62,701 nt of DNA from JAZDIU01 sp043804635 (GTDB lineage: Bacteria; Chloroflexota; Dehalococcoidia; Dehalococcoidales; UBA2162): the NCBI GenBank assembly GCA_043804635.1, contig JAZDIU010000070.1:1-62701 (forward strand). The letters run 5' to 3'. The notes under the pieces are model-generated. The model had not been told where the DNA came from and did no database searches. It saw only the letters and a program-made list of their open reading frames with translations. The position numbers and the translations under genes are program-made. Positions 17,141 to 26,295 of this stretch are shown piece by piece. Every line of letters begins with the position of its first letter. Positions within the stretch are counted from its first letter, which is position 1.

Positions 17141-18439
17141 ATGGAACCGGGTATAATTGCTTTAATTGCCGTTATAGTTCTTTTTATAATAATGTTTCTC
17201 GGGTTACCCATCGGCTTTGCAATGGCTTTGATGGGCTTTGTCGGTGTTAGCCTTATCGCCAGCCCGGGTGCTGGACTCTCTATCTTAGGAAATAAACCTT
17301 ATACCACGGCGGCAAGCTATGAACTCTCTGTCATTCCTCTTTTTATATTTATGGGATTAATCGCCAGTCAAGCTGGAATGATTACTGATGCCTATCAAGC
17401 TTTTCATAAATGGTTTGGCCGTATGCCCGCCGGCTTGGCAAACGCGACCATCGCGGCGTGCGCCGCTTTCGCTGCCGTTACCGGCTCCAGTGTGGCTGGT
17501 GCCGCTGTTATGAGCCGGGTCTCTCTTCCCGAGATGTTAAAGAATGGCTACGACCGGAGATTAGCTACAGGTACCGTAGCTGCCGGTGGTACCCTGGGTA
17601 TTCTCATTCCTCCTAGCGGACCTATGATTCTCTACGGCGTAATGACCGAAACCTCTATCGGTAAACTCTTCATTGCCGGGATAATCCCTGGAATACTCCT
17701 GTCTTTACTGTTTATCGTTCAAATTATCATTCAGGCAAAGCTTAATCCTACGCTGGCGCCGCCTGGTCCCAAGGCAACATGGAATGAAAGAATCAGTTCA
17801 CTCAAAGGCGTTGTGGCGATATTAGTTCTCTTCCTGTTTGTTATAGGCGGCATTTACCTAGGGGTTTTCACTCCCACTGAAGCCGGAGCCATAGGGGCTT
17901 TCGGTGCACTGGTCATCGCCATTATCAAACGGGGACTTACCAAGAAAGGCCTGTCCAAATCTATTACAGAAACGATACAGACTACTGGAATGATTTTTGT
18001 TATTCTAATCGGTGCATTTATACTCAACTACTTGATGGTATTAAGCAAATTCCCAACGCTTCTGTCAGATTTCTTATCCGCTATTCATATGTCTCGGTAC
18101 ATTATCTTTATCGTTATTATGCTTATCTATCTTTTTCTAGGTTGTCTTATGAATGCTATCGCCATGATTCTACTTACGATGCCGATTTTTTTCCCAGTTA
18201 TATCAAATCTCGGATTTGACCCCGTATGGTTCGGGATAGTTTGTATACTTCAAATGGAGCTGGCATCAATTACCCCACCTGTCGGTATGAATGTATTTAT
18301 CGTAGCTGGGGCAAGCGATGTACCGATGTACGACGTATTTATCGGCGCAGCACCTTTCGTCGTGACAATGATTATTATGCTTGTATTGATGACAGTTTTC
18401 CCCCAAATTGTGCTCGTCCTTCCCAACACGATGAAATAA
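17141..18439 (+). CDS. TRAP transporter large membrane subunit (M3, DctM family)
   Basis: 432 residues, about 12 helices, with GGTLGILIPPSGPMILYG and GVFTPTEAGAIGAFGAL. By eye it resembles M2 more than M1. Last gene of the P3-Q3-M3 operon; the next gene is convergent, and no clear hairpin was found in the 79-bp gap. Confidence 0.92.
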   Translation: MEPGIIALIAVIVLFIIMFLGLPIGFAMALMGFVGVSLIASPGAGLSILGNKPYTTAASYELSVIPLFIFMGLIASQAGMITDAYQAFHKWFGRMPAGLANATIAACAAFAAVTGSSVAGAAVMSRVSLPEMLKNGYDRRLATGTVAAGGTLGILIPPSGPMILYGVMTETSIGKLFIAGIIPGILLSLLFIVQIIIQAKLNPTLAPPGPKATWNERISSLKGVVAILVLFLFVIGGIYLGVFTPTEAGAIGAFGALVIAIIKRGLTKKGLSKSITETIQTTGMIFVILIGAFILNYLMVLSKFPTLLSDFLSAIHMSRYIIFIVIMLIYLFLGCLMNAIAMILLTMPIFFPVISNLGFDPVWFGIVCILQMELASITPPVGMNVFIVAGASDVPMYDVFIGAAPFVVTMIIMLVLMTVFPQIVLVLPNTMK

Positions 18440-18518
18440 GCAGATATCAAATCCCTATATCACATCTCGTTCTTTGACTTTTTACTCAATTCTTCCCTGC
18501 TAATTTTGTTATATAGTT

Positions 18519-19124
18519 CTATGGCCTTTTCATCTTGAATATATCCGTCGACCGGCAATAGAAATCTTCGCCACCTGTGCGGGCGATAGCCTTCAATTTA
18601 GCTGGCTCCACGTACTCACCTGACCATAGGCCATCCTTGATATGAACTAATACCACCTGTCCAATAACTACGTTGCTTCCATCCGGCACTTCGCCAAATT
18701 TTATTATCTGTGATAACTTGCACTCGATGCTGACAGGCGATTCAACTATTATCGGAGCTTTAACGATGTCGCTTTTCGCCGGCGTTAACCCGACCTGCTT
18801 GAATTTATCCGTCACGCCGGGATATTCAGCCGCCGCCTGGTTCATTGCCTGAGCCAAAGTTTCATCGACAATGTTAATAACGAAATCCTTGGAAAATTCG
18901 ATGTTCTTCAATGTATTTTTCTTCTGGCCGCCTCTTCTCCACCCGACCGAGAAACATAAGAGTGCTGGCTTTAAACAAAGTGAGGTGACGGTACTATAAG
19001 GGGCAAGGTCGAAGATGCCGCTTTCTCCGACGGTGGAGACGAAAGCAATCGGCCGGGGTACAATAACACTCATAATCAGTTCATGTGCCGCTCTCCTATC
19101 TAAATCGGCCGGATTGATTCTCAC
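18519..19124 (-). CDS. Flavin reductase-like FMN-binding protein (flavoredoxin type)
   Basis: 201 residues, GTG start after GAGGAGG. The N-terminal part (VPRPIAFVSTVGESGIFDLAPYS) is the FMN-binding split-barrel signature of the flavin-reductase-like/flavoredoxin family. These proteins reduce or carry FMN, often supplying electrons to partner oxidoreductases. It is convergent with M3 and monocistronic with its own promoter. The partner is unknown; the flavoenzyme at 13359 is a possible client (weak inference). Confidence 0.85.
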   Translation of the reverse strand: MRINPADLDRRAAHELIMSVIVPRPIAFVSTVGESGIFDLAPYSTVTSLCLKPALLCFSVGWRRGGQKKNTLKNIEFSKDFVINIVDETLAQAMNQAAAEYPGVTDKFKQVGLTPAKSDIVKAPIIVESPVSIECKLSQIIKFGEVPDGSNVVIGQVVLVHIKDGLWSGEYVEPAKLKAIARTGGEDFYCRSTDIFKMKRP

Positions 19125-19165
19125 AGTTAAACCTCCTCAATATATTAATAACTTAATGTCCCGGC

Positions 19166-19195
19166 ATTATATCAAGCAGGTTGCTAGACATTCAA
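19166..19195 (-). promoter_or_regulatory. Promoter for the flavin reductase gene
   Basis: On the minus strand TTGAAT (19195-19190), an 18-nt spacer and a perfect TATAAT (19171-19166), about 40 nt before the GTG start. Confidence 0.55.
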
Positions 19196-19211
19196 ACAAA
19201 AGATGGTTGAT

Positions 19212-20534
19212 TCAATGAGCTAACTCAACATTAACGTGAGCTCGTTCAAAATCAGTAGCACTCATCAAAGGCTGCGTGTAGAGCCCTGCTAGCCCAGCCA
19301 CAAACCGGTCGGGTATGATTTCGAGTCTCGTGTTATAGAAGGTGGCGATTTCATTAAAATAATCGCGAGCCAGAGCGATGCGCTGTTCAGTGTCTTGCAG
19401 TGCCTGCTGCAATCGCAGAAAAGATTCGCTGGCTTTCAGGTCCGGATACCGTTCAATAACAGCTTGCAGCGTTAAAGAGATACCTTTGAAGTCGGGACCG
19501 GCTACGCCGGGAGGCGTTGCTTCTGATTGCGTTCGAATTTCAGCTAGCAACTGCTGAATTTCCTTTTCATAAGCACTATAGCCTTCGATAGCTTTAACCA
19601 GATTTGGTATCAGGTCGAACCGACGTTTGAGCTGTACGTCTACCTGCGACCAGCCCTGCTCGACGCGGTGGTGAAGGTTGATAAGGCTATTATAAGCAGT
19701 CCAGACCCAGCCCAGCATAAGTGCAAATATAAATGCTACACCACCGATGACATAGGGTCGCCAGTCTAATCCCGCACCAGGATACTGGAGTATTCTCCAT
19801 AGTACCGCACCACCTACGGCTAATATCGCTCCTAGAATCGTCCAGAACCAGAACCAGCGGTTGTACCCGGTGCTAAGCTGCTTTTCCGTGCGGGTGGAAA
19901 TCAAGAACATTGGAGCGTCTTTATCATAGGCGATTTCAGCTGCAACAACGTCTTGCCGTTCGCGAGCCCGCCCCACCACATACAGCATAGCGTGAAGAGG
20001 TAACGCAGTTTCGACGAAACGTCGGCGGTGTGTCGAATTTGCTATCTCTCGTGACGGACCTTTGCTAAAATATAGGGGATTATCCTGAGAACAAGTCTCA
20101 TTGAACGCAGTGATTCCGTGAATGGTCGCCCTTTCCGGAACAATGCGAATGATACCGGTGTCATCTTTCAGATAAAACGGAATAGCTTTTTCATCACCGG
20201 CGACCTTAGTCCAGCCGCTCTCAGTGCGGGTTCGGGTCTGGGTATGTCCTTTGGAATCGGTATAAGTTTCGACCACCGTTCGCGACCAGTGTTCGTCTAT
20301 TTTCCAGGTGTATTGCACGCAGCGGACTCCGGCCAAATAACTATTAAGGGGCGTTTCACTTTCGGCAGTGCCTTTAAGTTCAGTTAAGCCGATAAATACA
20401 CCCTGCGTCTTGGAAGTTGGAAGGTCATCGATGAGACGCTTGCGCCGCAGAAACCATAATGCAGCAATCAAGCACGCAAAGGCACCAATACTACCGATAA
20501 TAATCGGTAACAGCACTACGAATCCAGACTGCAT
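19212..20534 (-). CDS. GIDE-domain/LemA-domain fusion membrane protein
   Basis: 440 residues. One N-terminal membrane helix (about 5-28) is followed by a soluble region resembling the GIDE domain (about 45-210, with LNSYLAGVRCVQYTWKI), two helices (about 225-275) and a C-terminal LemA domain (about 275-440, starting YNSLINLHHRVEQGWSQVDV). GIDE and LemA parts are both envelope domains usually encoded as separate proteins. The ATG lies one base after the stop of the preceding gene, so the three genes 21482-19212 are translationally coupled. Role unknown; probably an envelope-stress or membrane-organisation module. Confidence 0.8.
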   Translation of the reverse strand: MQSGFVVLLPIIIGSIGAFACLIAALWFLRRKRLIDDLPTSKTQGVFIGLTELKGTAESETPLNSYLAGVRCVQYTWKIDEHWSRTVVETYTDSKGHTQTRTRTESGWTKVAGDEKAIPFYLKDDTGIIRIVPERATIHGITAFNETCSQDNPLYFSKGPSREIANSTHRRRFVETALPLHAMLYVVGRARERQDVVAAEIAYDKDAPMFLISTRTEKQLSTGYNRWFWFWTILGAILAVGGAVLWRILQYPGAGLDWRPYVIGGVAFIFALMLGWVWTAYNSLINLHHRVEQGWSQVDVQLKRRFDLIPNLVKAIEGYSAYEKEIQQLLAEIRTQSEATPPGVAGPDFKGISLTLQAVIERYPDLKASESFLRLQQALQDTEQRIALARDYFNEIATFYNTRLEIIPDRFVAGLAGLYTQPLMSATDFERAHVNVELAH

Positions 20535-20535
20535 A

Positions 20536-20937
20536 TTACCGGATAATAAATGGAATTATAAGAGCCACAACGCCGGTAAAGAGAACGACAATCATAAAGA
20601 GGTTGTATCTGGTCCCGTAATCGCTGAGCAGGGATGAGTCGTAGTAACCTTCCACGCCCTGGTCTTTATACATCTTGAGTAGACCGTTAAGCAATTTTCT
20701 TCTCATTAGTCTGCCCCGAATTAGCCCGATTTCAGCGACAAAATTGACCACCAGTATCAGAGCAACAAAAGTGAACATCACAATTGTTGTCGTTGTGCTC
20801 CTGTTACCCTGTGAAATTCCTGAGTTCACACCCAAAGAAAGCAGATTTAGAATGATCGCCGTAAGAATGAAAATAGTATCTGTACGTGTGTTTGCGTTAA
20901 GCTCACTAACAATATGCTCATGAACACGCTCAATCAT
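20536..20937 (-). CDS. Small membrane protein of unknown function
   Basis: 133 residues; ATG after AAGGAGG. Three probable membrane helices (about 22-40, 48-72 and 112-131) and a basic loop GRLMRRKLLNGLLK between helices 2 and 3. No family recognised. It sits between a NEW3-domain protein and the GIDE-LemA protein in a tight operon, so it is probably part of the same envelope complex. Confidence 0.7.
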   Translation of the reverse strand: MIERVHEHIVSELNANTRTDTIFILTAIILNLLSLGVNSGISQGNRSTTTTIVMFTFVALILVVNFVAEIGLIRGRLMRRKLLNGLLKMYKDQGVEGYYDSSLLSDYGTRYNLFMIVVLFTGVVALIIPFIIR

Positions 20938-20972
20938 AGTGAATCCTCCTTCTTAAAACCCCTTTCGCTAAA

Positions 20973-21482
20973 CTATTGTTTTCCCAGCTTCAGAAAGACA
21001 AAAATAAAGCCGGCAATAACGATGACGCCAATGCCGATACCAATCCATAGCCACATCGATTGGGAGTCCTCTACTCTTACCCAGGTAGTCATCACCTTTC
21101 GTATGCCATCGCCCTCGGCGATGAAAGTTAGCTGATATTCTTTCTTATCCGAGTTAATAGCGGGCTTAACATTGGCATCTACCGTCTGGACGCTACCGGT
21201 AGATAAATAACTGATAATAGGGGGGTTTATTTCTACAAACCAGCCTTCTGGTGCGTTAGCCGATAACCTGATATTGGAGAGGGCTTGATTACCGATATTT
21301 TCAATCTCCAGGTAAAATATATTATTCTGTTTGATTTTAACGTTGTAAGGGTAACTGCCTGCGGCGAATCTTATAACAAGGTCCTTCCTAATAGTCTGGC
21401 CAGCAGCAAAGATGGTTGGGAAAATAGCGGAAATGACCACCGCAATAAATAAAAGCCACCGTATCTTATTACCGATTCTCAT
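20973..21482 (-). CDS. Membrane-anchored NEW3-type (COG1470-like) surface protein
   Basis: Start taken at ATG 21482 (MRIGNKIRW), because it gives a normal signal peptide and has AGGATGG upstream; a longer reading from 21527 has no ribosome site. 169 residues: signal peptide, one beta-sandwich domain with the FYLEIENIGNQALSNI pattern seen in NEW3/alpha-galactosidase-associated domains, and a C-terminal membrane helix (last ~30 residues). Likely exported with the domain outside the cell. First gene of the operon with the small membrane protein and GIDE-LemA. Confidence 0.72.
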   Translation of the reverse strand: MRIGNKIRWLLFIAVVISAIFPTIFAAGQTIRKDLVIRFAAGSYPYNVKIKQNNIFYLEIENIGNQALSNIRLSANAPEGWFVEINPPIISYLSTGSVQTVDANVKPAINSDKKEYQLTFIAEGDGIRKVMTTWVRVEDSQSMWLWIGIGIGVIVIAGFIFVFLKLGKQ

Positions 21483-21591
21483 CTGCCATCCTAATCCTTT
21501 ATGATTGCTATTAGTTTTAAGATACATTGTTAGTAAGTCTAAGTCAAGAATTAATATTTAGATACACCCATCTCTTCTATTATAGACGTAC

Positions 21592-22548
21592 CTATATAAG
21601 GTCTATCGAAGTGCAGGTGCCGGTTGGTTTGGCTTTTCTATAGATAAGCTTAGCCACAGCCAGGTCTTCGATGGCTAAACCTGTAGAATCGAAAATGGTA
21701 ATTGCATCGGCACTGGTTCTGCCTTTTTTCCTGCCAGTCACGATTTCACCCAAAGTCGCATAGACTTCATCGACGGTGAACAGACCTTTACTAACAGGAA
21801 CATTAATTTCGCCAGCCATACTTGCCTGCCTTAAGTCATCGACGACTACAATATTTCCTTTGAGTAACGATGGTTCTAGCTCTTCCTTACCTTCTGCATC
21901 GGCGCCGATGGCATTTATATGGGTCCCTTTCATAATCCATTCTTTTTTCACAAAGGGAGCACGCGCCGGAGTCTGGGTACAAACGATATCAGACGCCGCC
22001 GCTTCTTCCAGCGAACTTTCTTTCATGGGATAATCGGGAAGGGATTTTACCAATCTTTCCGTGGAAGCTTTGGAGATATCGAATACCTTAATTTGTTTTA
22101 TATCGAAAAGTTCTGCGTGAGCCAGTACTTGAGTATACGCCTGGCGACCAGCACCGATGATTCCTAATGTGTGTGAATCCCGTCGAGCTAGGTACTTGGA
22201 AGCGATAGCTGCCGTAGCACCAGTCCGATAATCGGTAAGTTCTGTTGCCGCCATTACTGCCAGCGGATACCCTGTTTCTGGGTCGTTGAGAACCAGCGTG
22301 GCCATAACGGTAGGTAAATTGCGAGAGGGATTCTTAGGATGAACATTAACCCATTTAACGCCAGCGGCTTCGGGAATAGCAGCCGGCATTGCCCTGAAGT
22401 CCCCCTGCTCTACGGCTACGTAGGCTTTGGGGGGCATAGTTGCTTCGCCGTGTGCGTAAGCTTTGAATACGTCTTCGACAGCTTTCAAAACGTCGGGCAT
22501 CTTCAGGAATTCTTTGATAGTTTCTCTACTGAATACGAGTGTTGCCAT
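21592..22548 (-). CDS. Ornithine cyclodeaminase / mu-crystallin family dehydrogenase
   Basis: 318 residues, normal length. NAD-binding motif GIIGAGRQAYTQ near residue 128, substrate-region residues KWVNVHPKNP and TAATELTDYRTGA-like segments, and a C-terminal IFDSTGLAIEDLA shared by ornithine cyclodeaminases and archaeal-type alanine dehydrogenases. It acts on a small amino or imino acid; which one cannot be decided here. Single gene, followed by about 40 bp before the next operon on the same strand. Confidence 0.85.
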   Translation of the reverse strand: MATLVFSRETIKEFLKMPDVLKAVEDVFKAYAHGEATMPPKAYVAVEQGDFRAMPAAIPEAAGVKWVNVHPKNPSRNLPTVMATLVLNDPETGYPLAVMAATELTDYRTGATAAIASKYLARRDSHTLGIIGAGRQAYTQVLAHAELFDIKQIKVFDISKASTERLVKSLPDYPMKESSLEEAAASDIVCTQTPARAPFVKKEWIMKGTHINAIGADAEGKEELEPSLLKGNIVVVDDLRQASMAGEINVPVSKGLFTVDEVYATLGEIVTGRKKGRTSADAITIFDSTGLAIEDLAVAKLIYRKAKPTGTCTSIDLI

Positions 22549-22741
22549 AAGCTCTTAGTAAACATAGCAGAGGGCTAATTACAAAGTAATATAATCCAAA
22601 GCGAAGATGTAAAAACTTTGTGACATTTTATTACTGAGGGCAAGTTTTTAAGTAAAAAATTAGAAATTAAAGAATTTATAACTAAAATTTAAAGTATTAT
22701 GTAAAGTTAATTCCCCTTTCCCTACCTTTTAGAATTTCAGA

Positions 22742-24013
22742 TTATTTACTTATAGCAATCTGAGAAGGATTTTTCCCTCTCTTAGAAGGAATGGTAAGTA
22801 TCAGAACCGCGCCGGCGATGGTAACACCAGTGAAGGCTAGCCAGGCGCCTTGATAACTATTCCACGTATCGAATATCAATCCGGCGGTTGGAGCACCCGC
22901 CATATTCCCCAACATCTGGATGCCAGATACGAAACCGAGAATAGTGCCGAAGTTAGTCGCACCAAAAAGCTCTCTTTGGACAGAGAACCTCGATGTAACA
23001 CTATATCCCCAGCCAAGGCAAAGGAGGATGATGAAAGGCACCAATAGCCACATCCGTTCGGCAGTAAGATAAGCAAAAATGAGCAAGCCGATAGTCATCA
23101 AAGCGAAGCTAATGATAAATACGTTCCTGTTACCTAATCTATCAGCAAACCAGCTACCACTGAGGCGACCGCCAATGCTGGCTACCGGCAGGACAAGGGC
23201 TACCAGGCTAGCCAGAGACCTGGTAATACCGAGACTACCTAGATAAGGCATAATATGTGTTATTATGGCACCGATAATGAAAGAGTGACACGCTGAAGCT
23301 ATCGCTAATTGCCAGAAACCTCTGTTTCTAACTGCTTGACTGGCAGTAATGTTAACTTCCGGACTCGATTTTTTCTTTAGCACAACTGCAGGTTCTACCC
23401 TATCACTAGTTTCACCGTCGGGCTTATAACCGTATTGCTCCGGCTTGTGTCGGATGAACAACGACAGTGGAAAGACTATGACGATGGTACCGGCAGCGAA
23501 CGTTAACATCGCATTTCTCCATTCCAATGTGTCGATTAACTTGGTTACTACCGGGACCATCAACCCGCCGAGTCCCCATCCGCTAGTCACAATACCAATT
23601 GCGATGCCGGTATTACGGCGAAACCAGTTGGCTACTGCCGTCACTATTACGGTTTGGGTAAATACGCTATTACCAATGGCGATTACAGCGAAAGCCCCGT
23701 AAAACATCGACAAAGAACGGACGTTGCTCAAGATTAGAAAACCAAAGAAGACGAAAATGCCACCGAGGATAGCCAGCTTTCTGGGTCCCCAGCGGTCGAC
23801 CATGTGTCCCAGAACAGGAGCAAGGAGGCCGACCTCAAGTCCGCGCAGCGAAGATGCTAATGAGATTTGAGCATAACTCCAGCCGAACTCTCTGGTTATG
23901 GGGTCGAAAACAGCCGTGAATCCGAAGCTAATTATGCCGGCAGCATAGATTACAATCAGGGTGCAGGCACCGACTACATACCAGCCATAAAAAATTTTCG
24001 GACGTTTATTCAA
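22742..24013 (-). CDS. Major facilitator superfamily transporter (oxalate/formate antiporter-like group)
   Basis: 423 residues, 12 predicted helices, TTG start. MVDRWGPRKLAILGG between helices 2 and 3 is the MFS loop motif, and the long central loop (about 195-225) separates two six-helix halves. The N-terminal FYGWYVVGACTLIVIYAAG pattern is typical of the MCT/OFA monocarboxylate group. It may move an organic acid. It lies 32 bp after the spermidine-synthase-like gene on the same strand. Confidence 0.85.
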   Translation of the reverse strand: MNKRPKIFYGWYVVGACTLIVIYAAGIISFGFTAVFDPITREFGWSYAQISLASSLRGLEVGLLAPVLGHMVDRWGPRKLAILGGIFVFFGFLILSNVRSLSMFYGAFAVIAIGNSVFTQTVIVTAVANWFRRNTGIAIGIVTSGWGLGGLMVPVVTKLIDTLEWRNAMLTFAAGTIVIVFPLSLFIRHKPEQYGYKPDGETSDRVEPAVVLKKKSSPEVNITASQAVRNRGFWQLAIASACHSFIIGAIITHIMPYLGSLGITRSLASLVALVLPVASIGGRLSGSWFADRLGNRNVFIISFALMTIGLLIFAYLTAERMWLLVPFIILLCLGWGYSVTSRFSVQRELFGATNFGTILGFVSGIQMLGNMAGAPTAGLIFDTWNSYQGAWLAFTGVTIAGAVLILTIPSKRGKNPSQIAISK

Positions 24014-24045
24014 ATTTACTTTCCGGGATAAAATTCCAATCTGAA

Positions 24046-25617
24046 TTAATGGGCAGACTTATACTCGGAATAAATCTCTTTGAACAAGGAAGCAACTAAG
24101 ATGTCTGTCGGAGCATAGTCATCAATAAGTAGAATAGGAGTTCGGGCAGATAAATACGCATCCAGCGCATCTTCGTCATAAGGATTGCCGAATGAGAGCT
24201 TCTTACCATCATCGGTAATAAATTTTCTATAATCGGTAAGGTTTAGAGGCCGGTCGGTAGCGGCGATAACGAAGGCGCTCATACTGATATTTTCCCATCC
24301 ACCTCCCATATTAAAAATATAAACGTGGTTAAAAGCGTGCGAAAGAGTGTAGCAAAAAGAGGGCAGATATCTACCCTGCTGGAAGTCATCGACAACGTTA
24401 ACTAAGTAAATGCCGTCTTCAGTCATATTCGCTCTTACCAGCTTATCGAATTCCACCGTGGTCAGGTGATATGGGGTAGAGAGGTCGTTGAAGACATCGC
24501 CGATGACGATATCATACTTTTGAGAACTATCTCTCTGTATCAGGAAGCGGCGGGCATCCTGATTATATGTCTTGATACTTGTATTCGATGATAGCCCCAA
24601 TTCCCGATGAGCTACCTGGGTGACCATCGGGTCTATTTCAACAACTTCGTTTATACTATCGGGATAAACGGCTTCCAAATAACGCGGGAAAGCATACCCC
24701 CCGCCGCCAAGATGCAACAGGCGCGGCGCTGGGTTATCCAGAGCAAGGTATCTAACTATCTCTGAGAAAACTTTAATGTAGTTGACCATTAAAATCTCAG
24801 GATTGGCTACATCCGAGTAACTATGGATTAATTTATCCAGGACAAGTAATTTCGTGGTATCAGTTCCCTGTTCCACCTTGATAGCATAGTAGTTCGACTC
24901 TGCCGTATAGGTTTCTAACCATTTTTCTTTTATTTGATAGAGGTAAAGATAAGATGCTACCACCTCAAAAACAACCAACCAAATCACCAGGTTTTTTACA
25001 GAGAAACGCCACCGGTTGGGGATTTTCCAGGAAAACCAGGCGATTATCCCGGTTAGAATCAGAACTGCGGCTACCAGCCAGACGGTTAGTCCGGTCCCGA
25101 ACCAGAGTATGAAATAGAAACCGGTCATAAAAGTTCCAAGGATAGAGCCGGCAGTAGAACAGGCATAAATAGTCCCCACGATACCGCCGGTCCGCCCCAG
25201 GTCGGCAAGGGTTAGCTTAATGACCATTGGCGAAACCATACTCAGAATGATAGCCGGCAATAAAAAGATAAAGCCTGTAGTAAGTGTGAAATTCCACATC
25301 ACCGGCAATTTGATAAGCCAGTAGGCAGACGAGACCATTTTAGTAGCGGGAAGAATCCCGATAGTCAGTAAGCCGCCGATAACAAATAAACCGGCAAGTA
25401 ATAGAGGGGATGGGTATTTATCGGCAACCTTACCACCGAGGTAGTTGCCCAGAGCAATACCGGCCAGAATTACGCCGATAATGCTGGTCCAGGTGTACAG
25501 AGAAACACCGATATGCGGAGCGAGGATTCTACCCGCAATAAGCTCGATTACCATCACACAGAAGCTGCCGATGAAAACGATAATATTAGCCCGCCACAGA
25601 GCGGGAACTCTAGACAT
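24046..25617 (-). CDS. Membrane-anchored spermidine synthase-like protein
   Basis: Start set at ATG 25617 (MSRVPAL), with GAGGG 7 nt upstream; the longer TTG reading adds only six residues. 523 residues: about seven membrane helices (residues 10-220), then a polyamine-synthase/methyltransferase-like domain with LLHLGGGGYAFPR, VVEIDP and YDIVIGDVFND. Such fusions are common in bacteria and archaea, and aminopropyl transfer has rarely been shown for them. The GDVF segment keeps the catalytic Asp region. Monocistronic or paired with the downstream MFS gene. Confidence 0.82.
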   Translation of the reverse strand: MSRVPALWRANIIVFIGSFCVMVIELIAGRILAPHIGVSLYTWTSIIGVILAGIALGNYLGGKVADKYPSPLLLAGLFVIGGLLTIGILPATKMVSSAYWLIKLPVMWNFTLTTGFIFLLPAIILSMVSPMVIKLTLADLGRTGGIVGTIYACSTAGSILGTFMTGFYFILWFGTGLTVWLVAAVLILTGIIAWFSWKIPNRWRFSVKNLVIWLVVFEVVASYLYLYQIKEKWLETYTAESNYYAIKVEQGTDTTKLLVLDKLIHSYSDVANPEILMVNYIKVFSEIVRYLALDNPAPRLLHLGGGGYAFPRYLEAVYPDSINEVVEIDPMVTQVAHRELGLSSNTSIKTYNQDARRFLIQRDSSQKYDIVIGDVFNDLSTPYHLTTVEFDKLVRANMTEDGIYLVNVVDDFQQGRYLPSFCYTLSHAFNHVYIFNMGGGWENISMSAFVIAATDRPLNLTDYRKFITDDGKKLSFGNPYDEDALDAYLSARTPILLIDDYAPTDILVASLFKEIYSEYKSAH

Positions 25618-25812
25618 GAAATACCCTCTGGTCAAAGCAAAAAGAATTGAGCATTACCCTAAATATTACTGCAATTAATAGAGTAAACACAATTATCGTG
25701 GTTACTTCGCTAAATTAGCCGTTAAGTATGACCCGACACAACCACGCTGAAAGCTGACAGCTAGTGTATTGGGAAGAGTCTAAGAGAAGAGGGTGAGATT
25801 ACCATTTTCTAA

Positions 25813-25859
25813 AAAGCGACAAAACTTCCTTGACAATCTAGAACATTAGTACTATGATT
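25813..25859 (+). repeat. 47-bp repeat X, copy 1, containing a consensus promoter
   Basis: This segment matches 43452-43498 (minus strand) at about 43 of 47 positions by eye. Inside it TTGACA (25830-25835), 17 nt and TATGAT (25853-25858) make a near-ideal promoter that points toward the AOR gene, giving a leader of about 430 nt. The other copy points toward GRE3. Confidence 0.75.
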
Positions 25860-25868
25860 CACTTAACC

Positions 25869-25938
25869 ATACCGACGAAAGTCGGTATCCAGAATGATTC
25901 CGGCTGGAGTTTACTCTGAGCCTATCGAAGGCCGGAAT
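25869..25938. repeat. REP-like palindromic element with two hairpins
   Basis: Two perfect stems: ATACCGAC/GTCGGTAT (25869-25876 and 25881-25888, GAAA loop) and ATTCCGGC/GCCGGAAT (25897-25904 and 25931-25938). The second loop (25908-25931, read on the minus strand) closely matches 37575-37598. It falls in the leader between the X promoter and the AOR gene. Confidence 0.65.
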
Positions 25939-26115
25939 GGAATAGAGCACTTTAAAAACCGGAAAATAATTTGAAAACCCGCGTTAAAACACTAAATCCT
26001 TCTTATTGCAGAAAAACAATTCAAGCTAAATTTGCTCATTTTAGCCTTAAATTAATTAGTGTAAATATTTTCTAGCCGGAAACAACTACTCCCGAACCAA
26101 CCACCTATCACGATT

Positions 26116-26231
26116 CTTCGTTTCAATTTTCAGGCAATTGAATCTTATGTTTTTAGCTTCATTTCGCCTTTGTTTCTTTTGCCATTCTGGCGAAGGCCAG
26201 AATCCAGGTGGGGCGGGGTATTTGTAGTATT
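26116..26231 (+). repeat. About 116-bp dispersed repeat Y, copy 1
   Basis: Matches 41112-41230 in inverted orientation across nearly its whole length (starting CTTCGTTTCAATTTTCAGG, ending TTTGTAGTATT). It contains a hairpin with stem ATTCTGGC/GCCAGAAT. No ORF; size and palindrome suggest a MITE/REP-type element. It ends 64 bp before the AOR start; the other copy ends about 80 bp before GRE3. Confidence 0.75.
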
Positions 26232-26295
26232 CCAATGTGACTTTCTTTGTGCGTGCGAATAGTGTAAACTACTAGGATAAGAGGAGGGTTAATAA

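Noticed and set aside
25859..26115. A riboswitch in the long leader before AOR
   Set aside because: The hairpins there are palindromic repeats shared with other sites. No conserved riboswitch core was recognised.
25813..26231. A single 400-bp inverted duplication spanning X to Y
   Set aside because: Only X and Y align; the sequence between them in the two places shows no clear similarity by eye.
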